NCBI GenBank assembly: GCA_002281555.1 | Contig: NCGJ01000015.1 | Span: forward strand, 41,722 to 105,721 | Length of the DNA stretch: 64,000 nucleotides | Direction: 5' to 3' | Origin: Hydrogenophilales bacterium 28-61-23 | Lineage (GTDB): Bacteria > Pseudomonadota > Gammaproteobacteria > Burkholderiales > Thiobacillaceae | Shown: piece after piece, positions 36,784 through 45,837 of the stretch | How the letters are laid out: each line of letters starts with the position of its first letter | Position numbering within the stretch: position 1 is the first letter of the stretch | The notes under the pieces: model-generated | Told to the model about the DNA's origin: nothing | Database searches by the model: none | The model's input: only the letters and a program-made list of their open reading frames with translations | Made by a program: the position numbers and the translations under genes

Positions 36784-37573
36784 GTTCAGGCTCCACCAAA
36801 GCAAACGCGCCATAACCGACCACCCGGCCGCGATCGCCCGCGGTATCGCCGGAATTGCGCATATCGAGCAGATGCGGCGCCAAGCCGCGACGTTTTGCCG
36901 CCAGCATCAGGCCGTTGATCGGGTGGGCGCCGCAGGCCTGTTCGCCGACCAGATGGCTATCCAGCCTGAGGATGGCGGTGGCGGTGGCGGCATCGACGTA
37001 TTTGGCTTCGGCGTAGGGCAGAAAGTGGGAAAGATCCGAGCTGATCACGATCAGCGTTTCGTCACCGCCCCAAAGCCGATCCAGCACCTCGGCGACCGCT
37101 TCCGGCGCGGCGTCGCCCACCGCCAGTGGAATCAGCGAGAAATTGGCAAGAACCGATTGCAGGAAGGGCAGATGCACTTCCAGCGAATGCTCCTCCGCAT
37201 GCGCGGCGACCGAGACGCTGACTTGCGGCAAATCGGCGATGGCGGCGATGCCGGTCTGATCGAGCGGCACCCGACCCAAGGGCGTCTCGAACGCGGCGAC
37301 CCCGGGTAGCGCCAGACCCGACACCCAGACCCGATGCACCGGCCCCAACAAAACGACGCGCCGGATGACATCGCGCAAAGGTTCGAGCAGGGCATAGGCG
37401 GAGGCGGCGATCGGGCCGGAATAGATATACCCGGCGTGCGGAACGATCAACGCCTTCGGCCGCATCATGGTGAGCTTGGCGTTTTCGAAGCAATCGGCAA
37501 GCATCCGGCGCAACGCATCGGCTTGAGCCGGATAAAAAGCGCCGGCGACAGCGGCGGGTCGGATATTCGGCAT
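36770..37573 (-). CDS. AmmeMemoRadiSam system protein B (Memo-like)
   Basis: 267 residues; ATG at 37573. It begins IRPAAVAGAFYPAQADALRRML, with ALIVPHAGYIYSGPIAASAYALL, LLGPVHRVW, EEHSLEVHLPFLQ and ISSDLSHFLPYAEA. The conserved His residues correspond to the metal site of Memo and extradiol-dioxygenase-like folds. First gene of the trio; ispD is divergent. Confidence 0.9.
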   Translation of the reverse strand: MPNIRPAAVAGAFYPAQADALRRMLADCFENAKLTMMRPKALIVPHAGYIYSGPIAASAYALLEPLRDVIRRVVLLGPVHRVWVSGLALPGVAAFETPLGRVPLDQTGIAAIADLPQVSVSVAAHAEEHSLEVHLPFLQSVLANFSLIPLAVGDAAPEAVAEVLDRLWGGDETLIVISSDLSHFLPYAEAKYVDAATATAILRLDSHLVGEQACGAHPINGLMLAAKRRGLAPHLLDMRNSGDTAGDRGRVVGYGAFALVEPEHELS

Positions 37574-37644
37574 TGCTTCCTCCCGGAAAAGTTTGTGTCC
37601 TCACTTAGAATCTAGGGCACTTCCTCCCGCTTACAAGCCCGCCG

Positions 37645-38343
37645 TTGCCAACCCTATCGAAACATTTCGCTCTACTGCCCGCCGCCGGCGTCGGCGCCCG
37701 CATGGGCGCGGCGCATCCCAAGCAATATTTGGATATCCACGGCCGGCCGATGATCTGGCACGCCATCCGCGCCTTCGAGAAACATGCCGCCATTAGCCGC
37801 ATTTATGTCGTGATTTCCGCGCAGGACGGCTGGTGGGATGGCTACGACTGGTCGGTTTTCCACAAGCTGGCCGTCCTGCGTTGCGGCGGATCGACCCGCG
37901 CCGACAGTGTGCTCAATGGCTTGCGCGCCTGCGCTTCCGATGTCGCCGCCGAGGACTGGATGCTGGTGCACGACGCCGCCCGACCCTGCCTCTCGCAAGA
38001 ATTGCTGGACAAGTTGCTGGCCGAACTGGATATCGATCCGGTCGGTGGAATTCTGGCCGCGCCGGTGGCCGACACCCTGAAACGGCAAACCGGCGAAGGC
38101 CGCATTGCCGAAACCGTGCCGCGCGCCGGCCTTTGGGGCGCGCAGACACCGCAGATGTTTCGCCACGCCATGCTGACGCGGGCGCTGGCACAAGTCGGCG
38201 GCGAAGTCACCGACGAAGCCTCGGCGATCGAAGCGATGGGGCTGGCGCCGAAACTGGTCGAAAGCGATCTGACCAATCTGAAAGTGACTTACCCGCGCGA
38301 TCTAGACGTAGCAGCATGGTTGCTGGGGCAGCGGAGTCGTTAG
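37645..38343 (+). CDS. ispD: 2-C-methyl-D-erythritol 4-phosphate cytidylyltransferase
   Basis: 232 residues. It couples CTP to MEP in isoprenoid precursor synthesis. Signature FALLPAAGVGARMGAAHPKQYL at the N-terminus and VHDAARPC in the middle. No ATG lies ahead of the nucleotide-binding loop in frame; a TTG at 37645 gives the right length. No ispF follows, although the two are often adjacent. The last codons lie inside the first copy of a direct repeat. Confidence 0.92.
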   Translation: MPTLSKHFALLPAAGVGARMGAAHPKQYLDIHGRPMIWHAIRAFEKHAAISRIYVVISAQDGWWDGYDWSVFHKLAVLRCGGSTRADSVLNGLRACASDVAAEDWMLVHDAARPCLSQELLDKLLAELDIDPVGGILAAPVADTLKRQTGEGRIAETVPRAGLWGAQTPQMFRHAMLTRALAQVGGEVTDEASAIEAMGLAPKLVESDLTNLKVTYPRDLDVAAWLLGQRSR

Positions 38344-38415
38344 CGCTTTAGCGCTTACGAATCCGGCGTCCTTCTTGCGAGGGCAGCGGAGTCGTTAGCG
38401 CTTCAGCGCTTACAA
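38326..38415. repeat. Direct repeat around the ispD stop codon
   Basis: GGGCAGCGGAGTCGTTAGCG occurs at 38326-38345 and 38381-38400, and similarity runs for about 35 bp in total (AGCGCTT..AGCGCTTAC also repeats). The first copy includes the ispD stop, so duplication of the gene tail is the simplest explanation. Dyads of AGCGCT may fold. Confidence 0.7.
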
Positions 38416-38575
38416 GTCGGGCGAAGCGCGAGAATCCGGCGTAGCCCTTGTGGGTGCGATAGGGACAATTTTTGTCATGTCGGTCTTCGCGGGTATAACG
38501 GTTTGGCAAGATTTCCACCTATCGCCACTCGCTTTTAGCTATGTTGATGAATCATAACGAGGCAAGGAACCCCGC

Positions 38576-39652
38576 ATGAACTACCCAATTATCGTGGCGC
38601 TGTTGTCTCTTTCCGTAATGGCCGGGTGCGGCGAGAAAACCACGCCGCCCGCGCCGCAGACGCGCACGGTGCTGGCCTACACAGTGGCGATGGGCGCGGG
38701 TTTCAATCAGGCCGAATATTCGGGCGAGGTCAAACCGCGTCACGAAACGGCGCTGGCCTTCCGGGTCGGCGGCAAGCTGATCGAACGGCGCGTGGAATTG
38801 GGCGATCGGGTCGCCGCCGGGCAGGTGCTGGCGCGGCTGGACCCGGCCGATCTGGCGCAAAGCCAGAAAAGCGCCGAGGCGCTGCTGGCGGCGGCGGAAG
38901 CCGACCGGGCTTTCGCCCGCGCCGAGGCGGAACGCTATCGCGGCCTGAAGACGCAACAATTCGTCAGCGCGGCGGCGCTGGATGCCAAGGAAACCGCGCT
39001 CAAGGCGGCGGAAGAAAAAATGCGCGCCGCCGCCGCCCAGAAAATGCTGGCCGCCAATCAGAGTGGCTATACGGCGTTGAGCAGCGATGCCAATGGCGTG
39101 GTTTCCGCCGTGCTGGCCGAAGCCGGCCAGGTCATGGCGGCCGGCCAGTCGGTGCTGAAGGTGGCGCGCACCGACGAGAAGGAAGTGTTGGTCGCGGTGC
39201 CGGAAAACCGGGTCGCCGAACTGAGCAATGCCGGTGAAGTGGCGGTGACTTTGTGGGCCGCGCCGGACAAGCGTTATCGCGGCCGTGTGCGCGAAATCGC
39301 GCCCCAGGCCGATCCGGTGACGCGCACTTATGGCGCGCGGGTATCCATCCTGAATGCCGATGCCGAGGTGCGTCTGGGCCAGACCGCGCGCGTCTTGTTG
39401 AGCAAGCCCGCGGCCGGCGCGGAGACCTTGATTCCCCTCGGCAGCGTGTTTCAGCAAGGTCAACAGCCGTCGGTTTGGCTGATCGGCAAGGATGGCCGTG
39501 TCCATCTGCGTCCGGTGCGGGTCAGCGCCTGGCGCGAGGACGGCGTTAGCGTGAACGGTGGTCTGGCCGCGGGCGAGCGCATCGTCGCGGCGGGCGCGCA
39601 CAAACTGGTCGAAGGCGAGGCGGTGCGGGTGGAGGAGGGGGGAAGGCCATGA
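38576..39652 (+). CDS. RND efflux periplasmic adaptor (HlyD/MFP) lipoprotein
   Basis: 358 residues; ATG at 38576 with AAGGA upstream. The lipobox VMAGC (C18) anchors it in the membrane. The lipoyl/barrel-sandwich halves flank a helical hairpin of about 80 Ala/Glu-rich residues (about 96-165); the beta-barrel and membrane-proximal domains follow. It is the adaptor for the RND pump whose gene overlaps its 3' end by 4 bp. No outer-membrane channel gene is in view. Confidence 0.92.
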   Translation: MNYPIIVALLSLSVMAGCGEKTTPPAPQTRTVLAYTVAMGAGFNQAEYSGEVKPRHETALAFRVGGKLIERRVELGDRVAAGQVLARLDPADLAQSQKSAEALLAAAEADRAFARAEAERYRGLKTQQFVSAAALDAKETALKAAEEKMRAAAAQKMLAANQSGYTALSSDANGVVSAVLAEAGQVMAAGQSVLKVARTDEKEVLVAVPENRVAELSNAGEVAVTLWAAPDKRYRGRVREIAPQADPVTRTYGARVSILNADAEVRLGQTARVLLSKPAAGAETLIPLGSVFQQGQQPSVWLIGKDGRVHLRPVRVSAWREDGVSVNGGLAAGERIVAAGAHKLVEGEAVRVEEGGRP

Positions 39653-42600
39653 AATCCTTCAACCTTTCCACCTGGTCGCTGGAGCATCCCAGCCTGGTGG
39701 CGTATTTCATGCTGGTGCTGACGCTGGGCGGCATCCTGGCCTATTTCAATCTGGGGCGGTCGGAAGATCCGGACTTCACCATCAAGACCATGGTGGTGCG
39801 CACGTTCTGGCCGGGTGCTTCGGCGCGCGAGGTGGAGCGGCAAGTCACCGACCGCATCGAGAAGAAGGTCCAGGAACTGCCCTTTCTCGACAATGTGCGC
39901 AGCTATTCCAAGCCGGGCGAGTCGCTGGTGTTCGTCGAGTTGCGCGATTTCACGCCGCCGAAGCAGGTGCCGGAACTCTGGTATCAGGTGCGCAAGAAGA
40001 TCAACGACATCCGCCAGAACCTGCCCGCCGGCGTGCAGGGGCCATTTCCCAACGACGAATTCGGCGACGCTTTCGGCAATGTCTTCGCGCTCACCGGCGA
40101 CGGTTACACGCTGGCCGAACTGCGCCGCCAGGCCGACCGCATCGCGCTCGAACTGCGCCGGGTGCCGGATGTGGCCAAGGTCGATCTGATCGGCGTGCAG
40201 GACGAGCGCATCTGGATCGAAATGTCGGCGGCCAAGCTTGCCACGCTAGGCCTGGACCCGCGCCTGATCATGCAGACGTTGCAGGCGCAGAACGCGATGA
40301 CGCCGGCCGGTTTTGTCGACAGCGACAGCGACCGCATCCGCATCCACGTCACCGGCAGTTTCGACAGCGTGGAGGCGATCCGCGCCATCGGCATCCGCGC
40401 CGGCGACAAACTGTTCAAGCTGGGCGATGTGGCGAAAGTGTGGCGCGGTTACGCCGACCCGCCGCAACCGCATTTCCGCTGGCGGGGCCGCCCGGCGGTC
40501 GGTCTGGCGCTGTCGATGACGCGCGGCGGCAATGTGATGCGTCTGGGCGAGCAGATTCAGGCCACGACCGCGCGCCTGCGCGCCGACCTGCCGGTCGGGC
40601 TGGAACTGCATCAGGTCGCCAATCAACCGGAGGTGGTGAAGCGCAACATCGACGAGTTCATGACCAGCCTGCTGGAAGCCATTGCCATCGTGCTGGCGGT
40701 GAGCTTTCTGTTTCTGGGCTTGCGCACTGGCCTGGTGGTGGCGCTGTCGATTCCGGTCGTGCTGGCGGTGACATTCCTGCTGATGAAGCCGGCCGGCGTC
40801 GATTTGCAACGGATTTCCCTCGGCGCGTTGATCATCGCCCTCGGCCTGCTGGTCGACGACGCCATCATCGCGGTGGAAATGATGGTTGTGAAAATGGAGC
40901 AGGGCTGGGAGAAGTCGAAAGCGGCGGCGTTCGCCTATACCTCGACCGCCTTCCCGATGCTGACCGGCACGCTGATCACCGCCGCCGGCTTCCTGCCGGT
41001 CGGCTTCGCCAAGAGCGCGGCGGGGGAATACACCTTCTCGATCTTCGTGGTCGTCGGTATCGCGCTGCTGACCTCCTGGGTGGCGGCGGTCGTGTTCATC
41101 CCCTGGCTGGGCTCGCGCCTGCTGAACCGGGAAGCGCTGATGGCAAAGGCGGCCAAACACCATGGCGATCCCTACGCCTCGCCGTTCTACCGGCGCTTCA
41201 AGGCCGTGGTGAACTGGTGCGTCGGGCATCGCTGGACCGTTATCGGCCTGACGCTGGCTACTTTCGCGCTGGCTATCGTCGGCTTCAAGCAGGGCGTGGA
41301 AAAACAGTTCTTCCCCACCACCAATCGGCCCGAATTGCTGATCGACCTGTGGCTGCCGCAAGGGGCTTCGATCCAGGCCACGGATGTCGAGGTGAAGCGG
41401 GTCGAAGCCATGCTGGCCAACGATCCCGAGCTGAAAGACCGGATCAGCCACTACGCCACTTACGTCGGCTTGGGCAGCGTGCGTTTCTTTCTGCCGCTGG
41501 ACCCGCAGACGCCGAACGACAACTTCGCCCAGTTCGTGCTGATGACCAAGGGTTTGCCTGAGCGAGAGGCGGTGAAAACCCGCCTGGAACAGCGTCTGGC
41601 CAAGGAATTCACCGGTTTGCGCGGGCGCGTGCTGCGCCTGGAAAACGGTCCGCCGGTCGGCTTCCCGGTGCAGTTCCGGGTCAGCGGTTCCGATCCGGAC
41701 AAACTACGCGCCATCGCCGGCGAAGTGGCGGCCGTGATGCGCGCCAACCCTTATGCCAAGGACGTGCATCTGGACTGGAACGAGCGCATCAAGCAGGTGC
41801 GTCTGAATGTCGATCAGGATAAGGCGCGCGCGCTTGGCGTCAGCTCGCAGGAGCTGTCGCTGATCGTCAACAACCTGCTCAATGGCATCGCCATCACCCA
41901 GTTCCGCGAGGGCGATCAGTTGATCGACGTGATCGGCCGCGCCGAGGCCGTCGACCGCAAGCGTTTGTCGCAACTCGCCGATCTGCAGGTGCATACCCAC
42001 GACGGCCGTTTCGTGCCGCTGTCTCAACTCGCCACGCTGACGCCGGAACTGGAGGAAGGCCTGATCTGGCGGCGCGACCGCCTGCCCACCATCACGGCGC
42101 GCTGCGACCTGCGCGAGGGCATTCAGGCGCCCACCGCGACCGCCGCGATCAATCCGAAGCTGGATGCCATTCGCGCCAAACTGCCGCCCGGCTATCGCAT
42201 CGACATCGGCGGCACGGCGGAGAAATCGAGCGCGGCGGAAAATTCCATTCGCGCCGTGTTTCCGTTCGCCATTGTTGTCGTGCTGACGCTGTTGATGATC
42301 CAGTTGCAAAGCTTCCAGCGTACCTTGCTGGTGGTGCTGACTGCGCCGCTCGGCATGATCGGCGTCACCGCCTCGTTGCTGCTGTTCCACGCCCCGTTCG
42401 GCTTCGTCGCCCAACTTGGCGTCATCGCCCTGTTCGGCATGATCATGCGCAACTCGGTGATTCTGGTCGACCAGATCGAACAGGACATCAAGGCCGGCCA
42501 CGCCGCCTGGGACGCCATCGTCGGCGCCACCGTGCGCCGCTTCCGGCCGATCCTGCTCACCGCGCTGGCCGCCATCCTGGCCATGATTCCGCTCACCCGC

Positions 42601-42735
42601 AGCGTGTTCTGGGGCCCGATGGCCACCGCCATCATGGGTGGCCTGTTCATCGCCACCGTGCTCACCCTGCTGTTCCTGCCGGCGCTGTATGCGGCCTGGT
42701 TCCGGGTCAAACCGGCGCCAGCCGCAGCGGCGTAG
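39649..42735 (+). CDS. RND-family efflux transporter, inner-membrane pump
   Basis: 1028 residues; ATG at 39649. Two homologous halves, each with an N-terminal helix and a six-helix bundle around a large periplasmic loop. The proton-relay Asp pair lies in LGLLVDDAIIAVEM (about 400). The N-terminus SLEHPSLVAYFMLVL and the segment LGRSEDPDFTIKTMVV place it in the AcrB/HAE1-like branch rather than CzcA metal pumps. The substrate cannot be told. It works with the lipoprotein adaptor upstream. Confidence 0.93.
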   Translation: MKSFNLSTWSLEHPSLVAYFMLVLTLGGILAYFNLGRSEDPDFTIKTMVVRTFWPGASAREVERQVTDRIEKKVQELPFLDNVRSYSKPGESLVFVELRDFTPPKQVPELWYQVRKKINDIRQNLPAGVQGPFPNDEFGDAFGNVFALTGDGYTLAELRRQADRIALELRRVPDVAKVDLIGVQDERIWIEMSAAKLATLGLDPRLIMQTLQAQNAMTPAGFVDSDSDRIRIHVTGSFDSVEAIRAIGIRAGDKLFKLGDVAKVWRGYADPPQPHFRWRGRPAVGLALSMTRGGNVMRLGEQIQATTARLRADLPVGLELHQVANQPEVVKRNIDEFMTSLLEAIAIVLAVSFLFLGLRTGLVVALSIPVVLAVTFLLMKPAGVDLQRISLGALIIALGLLVDDAIIAVEMMVVKMEQGWEKSKAAAFAYTSTAFPMLTGTLITAAGFLPVGFAKSAAGEYTFSIFVVVGIALLTSWVAAVVFIPWLGSRLLNREALMAKAAKHHGDPYASPFYRRFKAVVNWCVGHRWTVIGLTLATFALAIVGFKQGVEKQFFPTTNRPELLIDLWLPQGASIQATDVEVKRVEAMLANDPELKDRISHYATYVGLGSVRFFLPLDPQTPNDNFAQFVLMTKGLPEREAVKTRLEQRLAKEFTGLRGRVLRLENGPPVGFPVQFRVSGSDPDKLRAIAGEVAAVMRANPYAKDVHLDWNERIKQVRLNVDQDKARALGVSSQELSLIVNNLLNGIAITQFREGDQLIDVIGRAEAVDRKRLSQLADLQVHTHDGRFVPLSQLATLTPELEEGLIWRRDRLPTITARCDLREGIQAPTATAAINPKLDAIRAKLPPGYRIDIGGTAEKSSAAENSIRAVFPFAIVVVLTLLMIQLQSFQRTLLVVLTAPLGMIGVTASLLLFHAPFGFVAQLGVIALFGMIMRNSVILVDQIEQDIKAGHAAWDAIVGATVRRFRPILLTALAAILAMIPLTRSVFWGPMATAIMGGLFIATVLTLLFLPALYAAWFRVKPAPAAAA

Positions 42736-42858
42736 GGCAGGGGTGTTTCAAGGAAGCAGGCCGCATCGCAATACTTTGTAACAAATGCTTACCCATCGGA
42801 AATGGAGCGGGAACTCCGGGCGCCTAACCTGAAACCTCCTCAACTGATGGAGTAAATC

Positions 42859-43326
42859 ATGAACACAAAATTATTCGCCCCCGTCCTGCTGATGGCCAGC
42901 CTGGTTTCTTCAGGCAACAACGCGATGGCGTCCGATGAGTTCGTCGGCACGCTCTTCGGCGCTGGCACGGGCGCCGTGCTGGGCAATGTCGTGGGCGGCC
43001 GCGATGGCGCCTTCGTGGGCGGCTTCATCGGCGCCCTGGTTGGCGCCTCCGTGGCCGACGACGACGATCATCATCGAGTGGCGCACGCCCCCCGCCGCGA
43101 GTTCAACGCGCCGCCGCCGGTGATGGTCTACGAGGCGCCCAGGGTGCGACGCTACGTTCAACCGGTCGTCGTGGTTCAGAGTCCGCCGCAACGCTGGCGC
43201 TATGCACAGGCGGAACGCTATGAACGCGCGGAACGTCACGAAAGCCGCAGAGATCATGACCGATATGGCTGGCGTGACGATCATGCCTATCGATCAGACG
43301 AGCACAGGGATCGACGTGCCTGGTAA
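42859..43326 (+). CDS. Exported glycine-zipper protein with basic tail
   Basis: 155 residues; GGAG lies 8 bases before the ATG at 42859. A signal peptide (cleavage near AMASDE) is followed by a Gly-zipper hairpin (GTLFGAGTGAVLGNVVGGRDGAFVGG-type spacing), as in envelope 2TM proteins. After a DDDDHH patch the C-terminal 80 residues are rich in Arg, Tyr, Glu and His and look disordered. Probably an outer-membrane or periplasmic stress protein; no enzyme motif. Confidence 0.75.
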   Translation: MNTKLFAPVLLMASLVSSGNNAMASDEFVGTLFGAGTGAVLGNVVGGRDGAFVGGFIGALVGASVADDDDHHRVAHAPRREFNAPPPVMVYEAPRVRRYVQPVVVVQSPPQRWRYAQAERYERAERHESRRDHDRYGWRDDHAYRSDEHRDRRAW

Positions 43327-43353
43327 ACCTGCCGCGCTGAGGTTGAAGCAATT

Positions 43354-43722
43354 TCAATGGATATCATGGGTGGCATCGGACTCGGCATGGATGGCGTGAA
43401 TTCGTTCGCTGAGCGCCGCATTGCGCGGGGGCTGGGAGGACGTTTGAGCCAGGCGTAGTAACCGCTGGCCGAGACATCGAGCACCCGGCACTGCGCCCGG
43501 ACGGGGAAGGCGGCCTGATTCGCCATCACGAGTTGGAAGCGTTCGGTGAAACCACATCGCGCTTTCTGGCGAACCAGGCCGTAGCCTTTGCCAGGATGTC
43601 GCGCTCCACCTCGATGATGGTCTGCGCCATCGGACCGAACTCACGAGACAGTTCTGCAGCTCCGGCTAGTTCGACAATTTGCTGGCGGAATTCCACCGGA
43701 GAAGGGATGTGCGTTTTGGGCC
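43354..43722 (-). pseudogene. IS3-family transposase remnant (orfA and orfB fragments)
   Basis: From 43722 the minus strand reads RPKTHIPSPVEFRQQIVELA and ILAKATAWFARKRD, typical of IS3-family OrfA, ending at a stop near 43533. The overlapping OrfB start follows (MANQAAFPVRAQCRVLDV, SASGYYAWLKRPPSP), then a frame change leads to ERIHAIHAESDATHDIH and a stop. Only about 370 bp of a 1.2-kb element remains, with no terminal repeats seen. Confidence 0.85.
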
Positions 43723-43732
43723 TTGTCGACTA

Positions 43733-44040
43733 TTACGACGAACAACTCACCGACAGTTCCTGCGCCCAGTCCGGTGGCGGGGCGGCATAGGTTTCGAATT
43801 CGGGTTGTTCGTCGAAGGGACTGGCGAGCAGGCGGCGCAGGGTTTCGATCCGGCAACCGTGCTGATGGTGGGCGGGCTGGCGAGGTGTTGTTCGAGTTGA
43901 TCCGGCAAGCCCAGTTCTGCGGCAAGCGCCGGGTTCCAGGCGGCGGGGCGGACATCGCTCAGCGGCGTGGCTTGGATCGGGCTGAAAAAATCGCTGCCGA
44001 GGGCGTGGAAGCCGGGCTGTAGGGATGGGAATGGGTGCAT
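43733..44040 (-). pseudogene. selO: selO (YdiU/UPF0061) pseudogene with large internal deletion
   Basis: From the ATG at 44040 the minus strand encodes a SelO-like N-terminus ([20 protein letters not shown], then [16 protein letters not shown]). Near 43858 the frame shifts and the reading continues as the conserved SelO C-terminus ([37 protein letters not shown]) to a TAA at 43735. About 95 of roughly 490 residues remain; the whole pseudokinase core is missing. SelO normally AMPylates proteins. Confidence 0.85.
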
Positions 44041-44145
44041 GGAGAGTATCCGACTAAGTTTGTCGGGATCGTAGCCGCGAGATTGCCAGCTCGCGGATAA
44101 TCCCGCCGCAGTCTCTATCTGAACCCGGTCGCCAACGCCTGGTCG

Positions 44146-45747
44146 GTGCATATCCGCGACCAGGATTGCCCGCTGTTGTTCACCAACGGCAAAGGTGCGT
44201 CCGAGCTGGCGGCGCGGGCGAGCGCGCTGGGCGAGTTCTTCGAGCGGTTGGGCTGTAATTATTTCTGGTCGCATTACTACCTGGGCGAGACGATTGCGCG
44301 GCGCGAATTCGTGCATTACCCGCAAGAGAAATGGTTTCCGCTGCCGGCTGACGAGACCTGGCCGGAAGGTTTGCTGGATGAGGAGTTGCGCGATTTTTAC
44401 AACCCGGACGGCGCGGTGCCGGCCAGCGCGCTGGTCGATCGCAATTCAGGCAACACCGCGCGCGGCATCTGCGCTTTGCCGTATCGACGCCAGCGCGACG
44501 GCGCGACCGTGTGGTTCCCGGTCAATCTGATCGGCAATCTGTACGTCAGCAACGGCATGTCGGCCGGCAATACGGCAGCGGAGGCGCGCGTGCAGGCGCT
44601 GTCGGAAATCTTCGAGCGGCACGTCAAATTCCGCATCATCGGCGAGGGGATTTGCCTGCCCGACGTGCCGGACGAGGTGATCGCCCGCTATCCGAAAATC
44701 GAGGCCGGCATCCGCGATCTGCGCGCCGCCGGCTTCGGCATTCTGGTCAAGGACGCCTCGCTCGGCGGCCAGTATCCGGTCATGAACGTGACCTTGCTGA
44801 ACCCGCACGACCAGGGCTGCTTCGCCAGTTTCGGCGCGCATCCGTGCTTCGAAGTGGCGCTGGAACGCGCGCTGACCGAACTGCTGCAAGGCCGCGCGCT
44901 GGACGCGTTGGGCGACTTTCCGGAACCGGGTTTCGACCTCGACGAAATCGCCGAGTCGCAGAACCTGGAGATTCATTTCGTCGATTCCAGCGGCATCATC
45001 AGTTGGGAATTCCTGCGCGCGACGCCGGATTTCGAGTTCGCCGACTGGGATTTCAGCGGCAGCACAGAACAAGAATTCGCCTGGCTGTGCGACGCCATCC
45101 ATGCCGACGGGCGCGACCTCTACATCGCCGATTTCACCCATCTGGGCGTCTACGCCTGCCGCATTCTGGTGCCCAGCATGTCCGAGATTTATCCGCTCGA
45201 CGATCTGGAATGGAACAACAACAGCGTCGGCAACCAGTTGCATGCGTCTTTGCTGAATCTGACCCGGTTGAGCGATGTGGAACTGCGCGCGCTGCTCGAA
45301 ATGCTGGAAGAACTCGGCCTTGACGATCAGCGCCCGGTTCCCGCGTTGATCGGGCTGGCGGAGGATGCCTGGTCGTTGTGGCACGACTTGCGCGTCGGCG
45401 AACTGAAATTGCTGCTCGCGCTGGCGATCCAGGATGAAGACGCGACGCGCGAAGGCTGCCAGTGGGTACGCCATTTCGAACAACTCGACCCGGATCGCCG
45501 CCTGGTTTATCGCTGCATCGAAACCCTGATGGAAATGGCCGATCCGGAGGCCTATCGCGGCAGCCTGCTGAGCCTGTATGGCGCCTACAGCCTGAACACC
45601 GCGCAAGCCATGCTGCGCGGAGAGGAACGCTTCTTCGACCTGCAAGCGCCGGGCATGGATCTGGACGGTTGCGTCATGCACCAACGTTTGCTGCGGGCGT
45701 ATCGCAAGCTGGTTTTTGCCGAGCCGGTGGCCGCAAGCCAGGCGTGA
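44146..45747 (+). CDS. ycaO: YcaO-domain protein, N-terminally truncated
   Basis: 533 residues from a GTG at 44146. It aligns with E. coli YcaO (ribosomal S12 methylthiolation factor, 586 residues) from VHIRD to the end, including FTNGKGAS, ALGEFFERL, NLYVSNGMSAGNT and the ATP-binding acidic residues. In-frame similarity extends a little upstream (LNPVANAWS) to a TAA at 44098-44100, so roughly the first 35-45 residues are missing. There is no ribosome site at the GTG. It may be a decaying gene or may begin from an odd start; rimO is not in view. Confidence 0.82.
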   Translation: MHIRDQDCPLLFTNGKGASELAARASALGEFFERLGCNYFWSHYYLGETIARREFVHYPQEKWFPLPADETWPEGLLDEELRDFYNPDGAVPASALVDRNSGNTARGICALPYRRQRDGATVWFPVNLIGNLYVSNGMSAGNTAAEARVQALSEIFERHVKFRIIGEGICLPDVPDEVIARYPKIEAGIRDLRAAGFGILVKDASLGGQYPVMNVTLLNPHDQGCFASFGAHPCFEVALERALTELLQGRALDALGDFPEPGFDLDEIAESQNLEIHFVDSSGIISWEFLRATPDFEFADWDFSGSTEQEFAWLCDAIHADGRDLYIADFTHLGVYACRILVPSMSEIYPLDDLEWNNNSVGNQLHASLLNLTRLSDVELRALLEMLEELGLDDQRPVPALIGLAEDAWSLWHDLRVGELKLLLALAIQDEDATREGCQWVRHFEQLDPDRRLVYRCIETLMEMADPEAYRGSLLSLYGAYSLNTAQAMLRGEERFFDLQAPGMDLDGCVMHQRLLRAYRKLVFAEPVAASQA

Positions 45748-45765
45748 ACGTGGGCGCGCGCGTAC

Positions 45766-45795
45766 AGGCTTACAAAGAATAGGCTTGCAAAGAAT
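45766..45795. repeat. 15-bp tandem repeat after ycaO
   Basis: AGGCTTACAAAGAAT is followed directly by AGGCTTGCAAAGAAT (one difference), just before the terminator hairpin. Confidence 0.8.
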
Positions 45796-45818
45796 AACGG
45801 CCCTTCCGGGCCGTTATT
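45793..45818. terminator. Bidirectional terminator between ycaO and the SOR-like gene
   Basis: AATAACGGCCC-TTCC-GGGCCGTTATT, perfect 11-bp arms, between two convergent genes. Confidence 0.85.
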
Positions 45819-45837
45819 CATGGTGAAAGCGCGCGAA

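Noticed and set aside
39558..41561. 667-codon plus-strand frame inside the RND pump gene
   Set aside because: Out-of-frame shadow; Arg/Gly-rich and without membrane segments.
43747..44325. 192-residue minus-strand frame as a complete gene
   Set aside because: Its upstream part is antisense to ycaO and its downstream part leaves the selO frame; only the selO-like segment from 44040 is meaningful, as a pseudogene.
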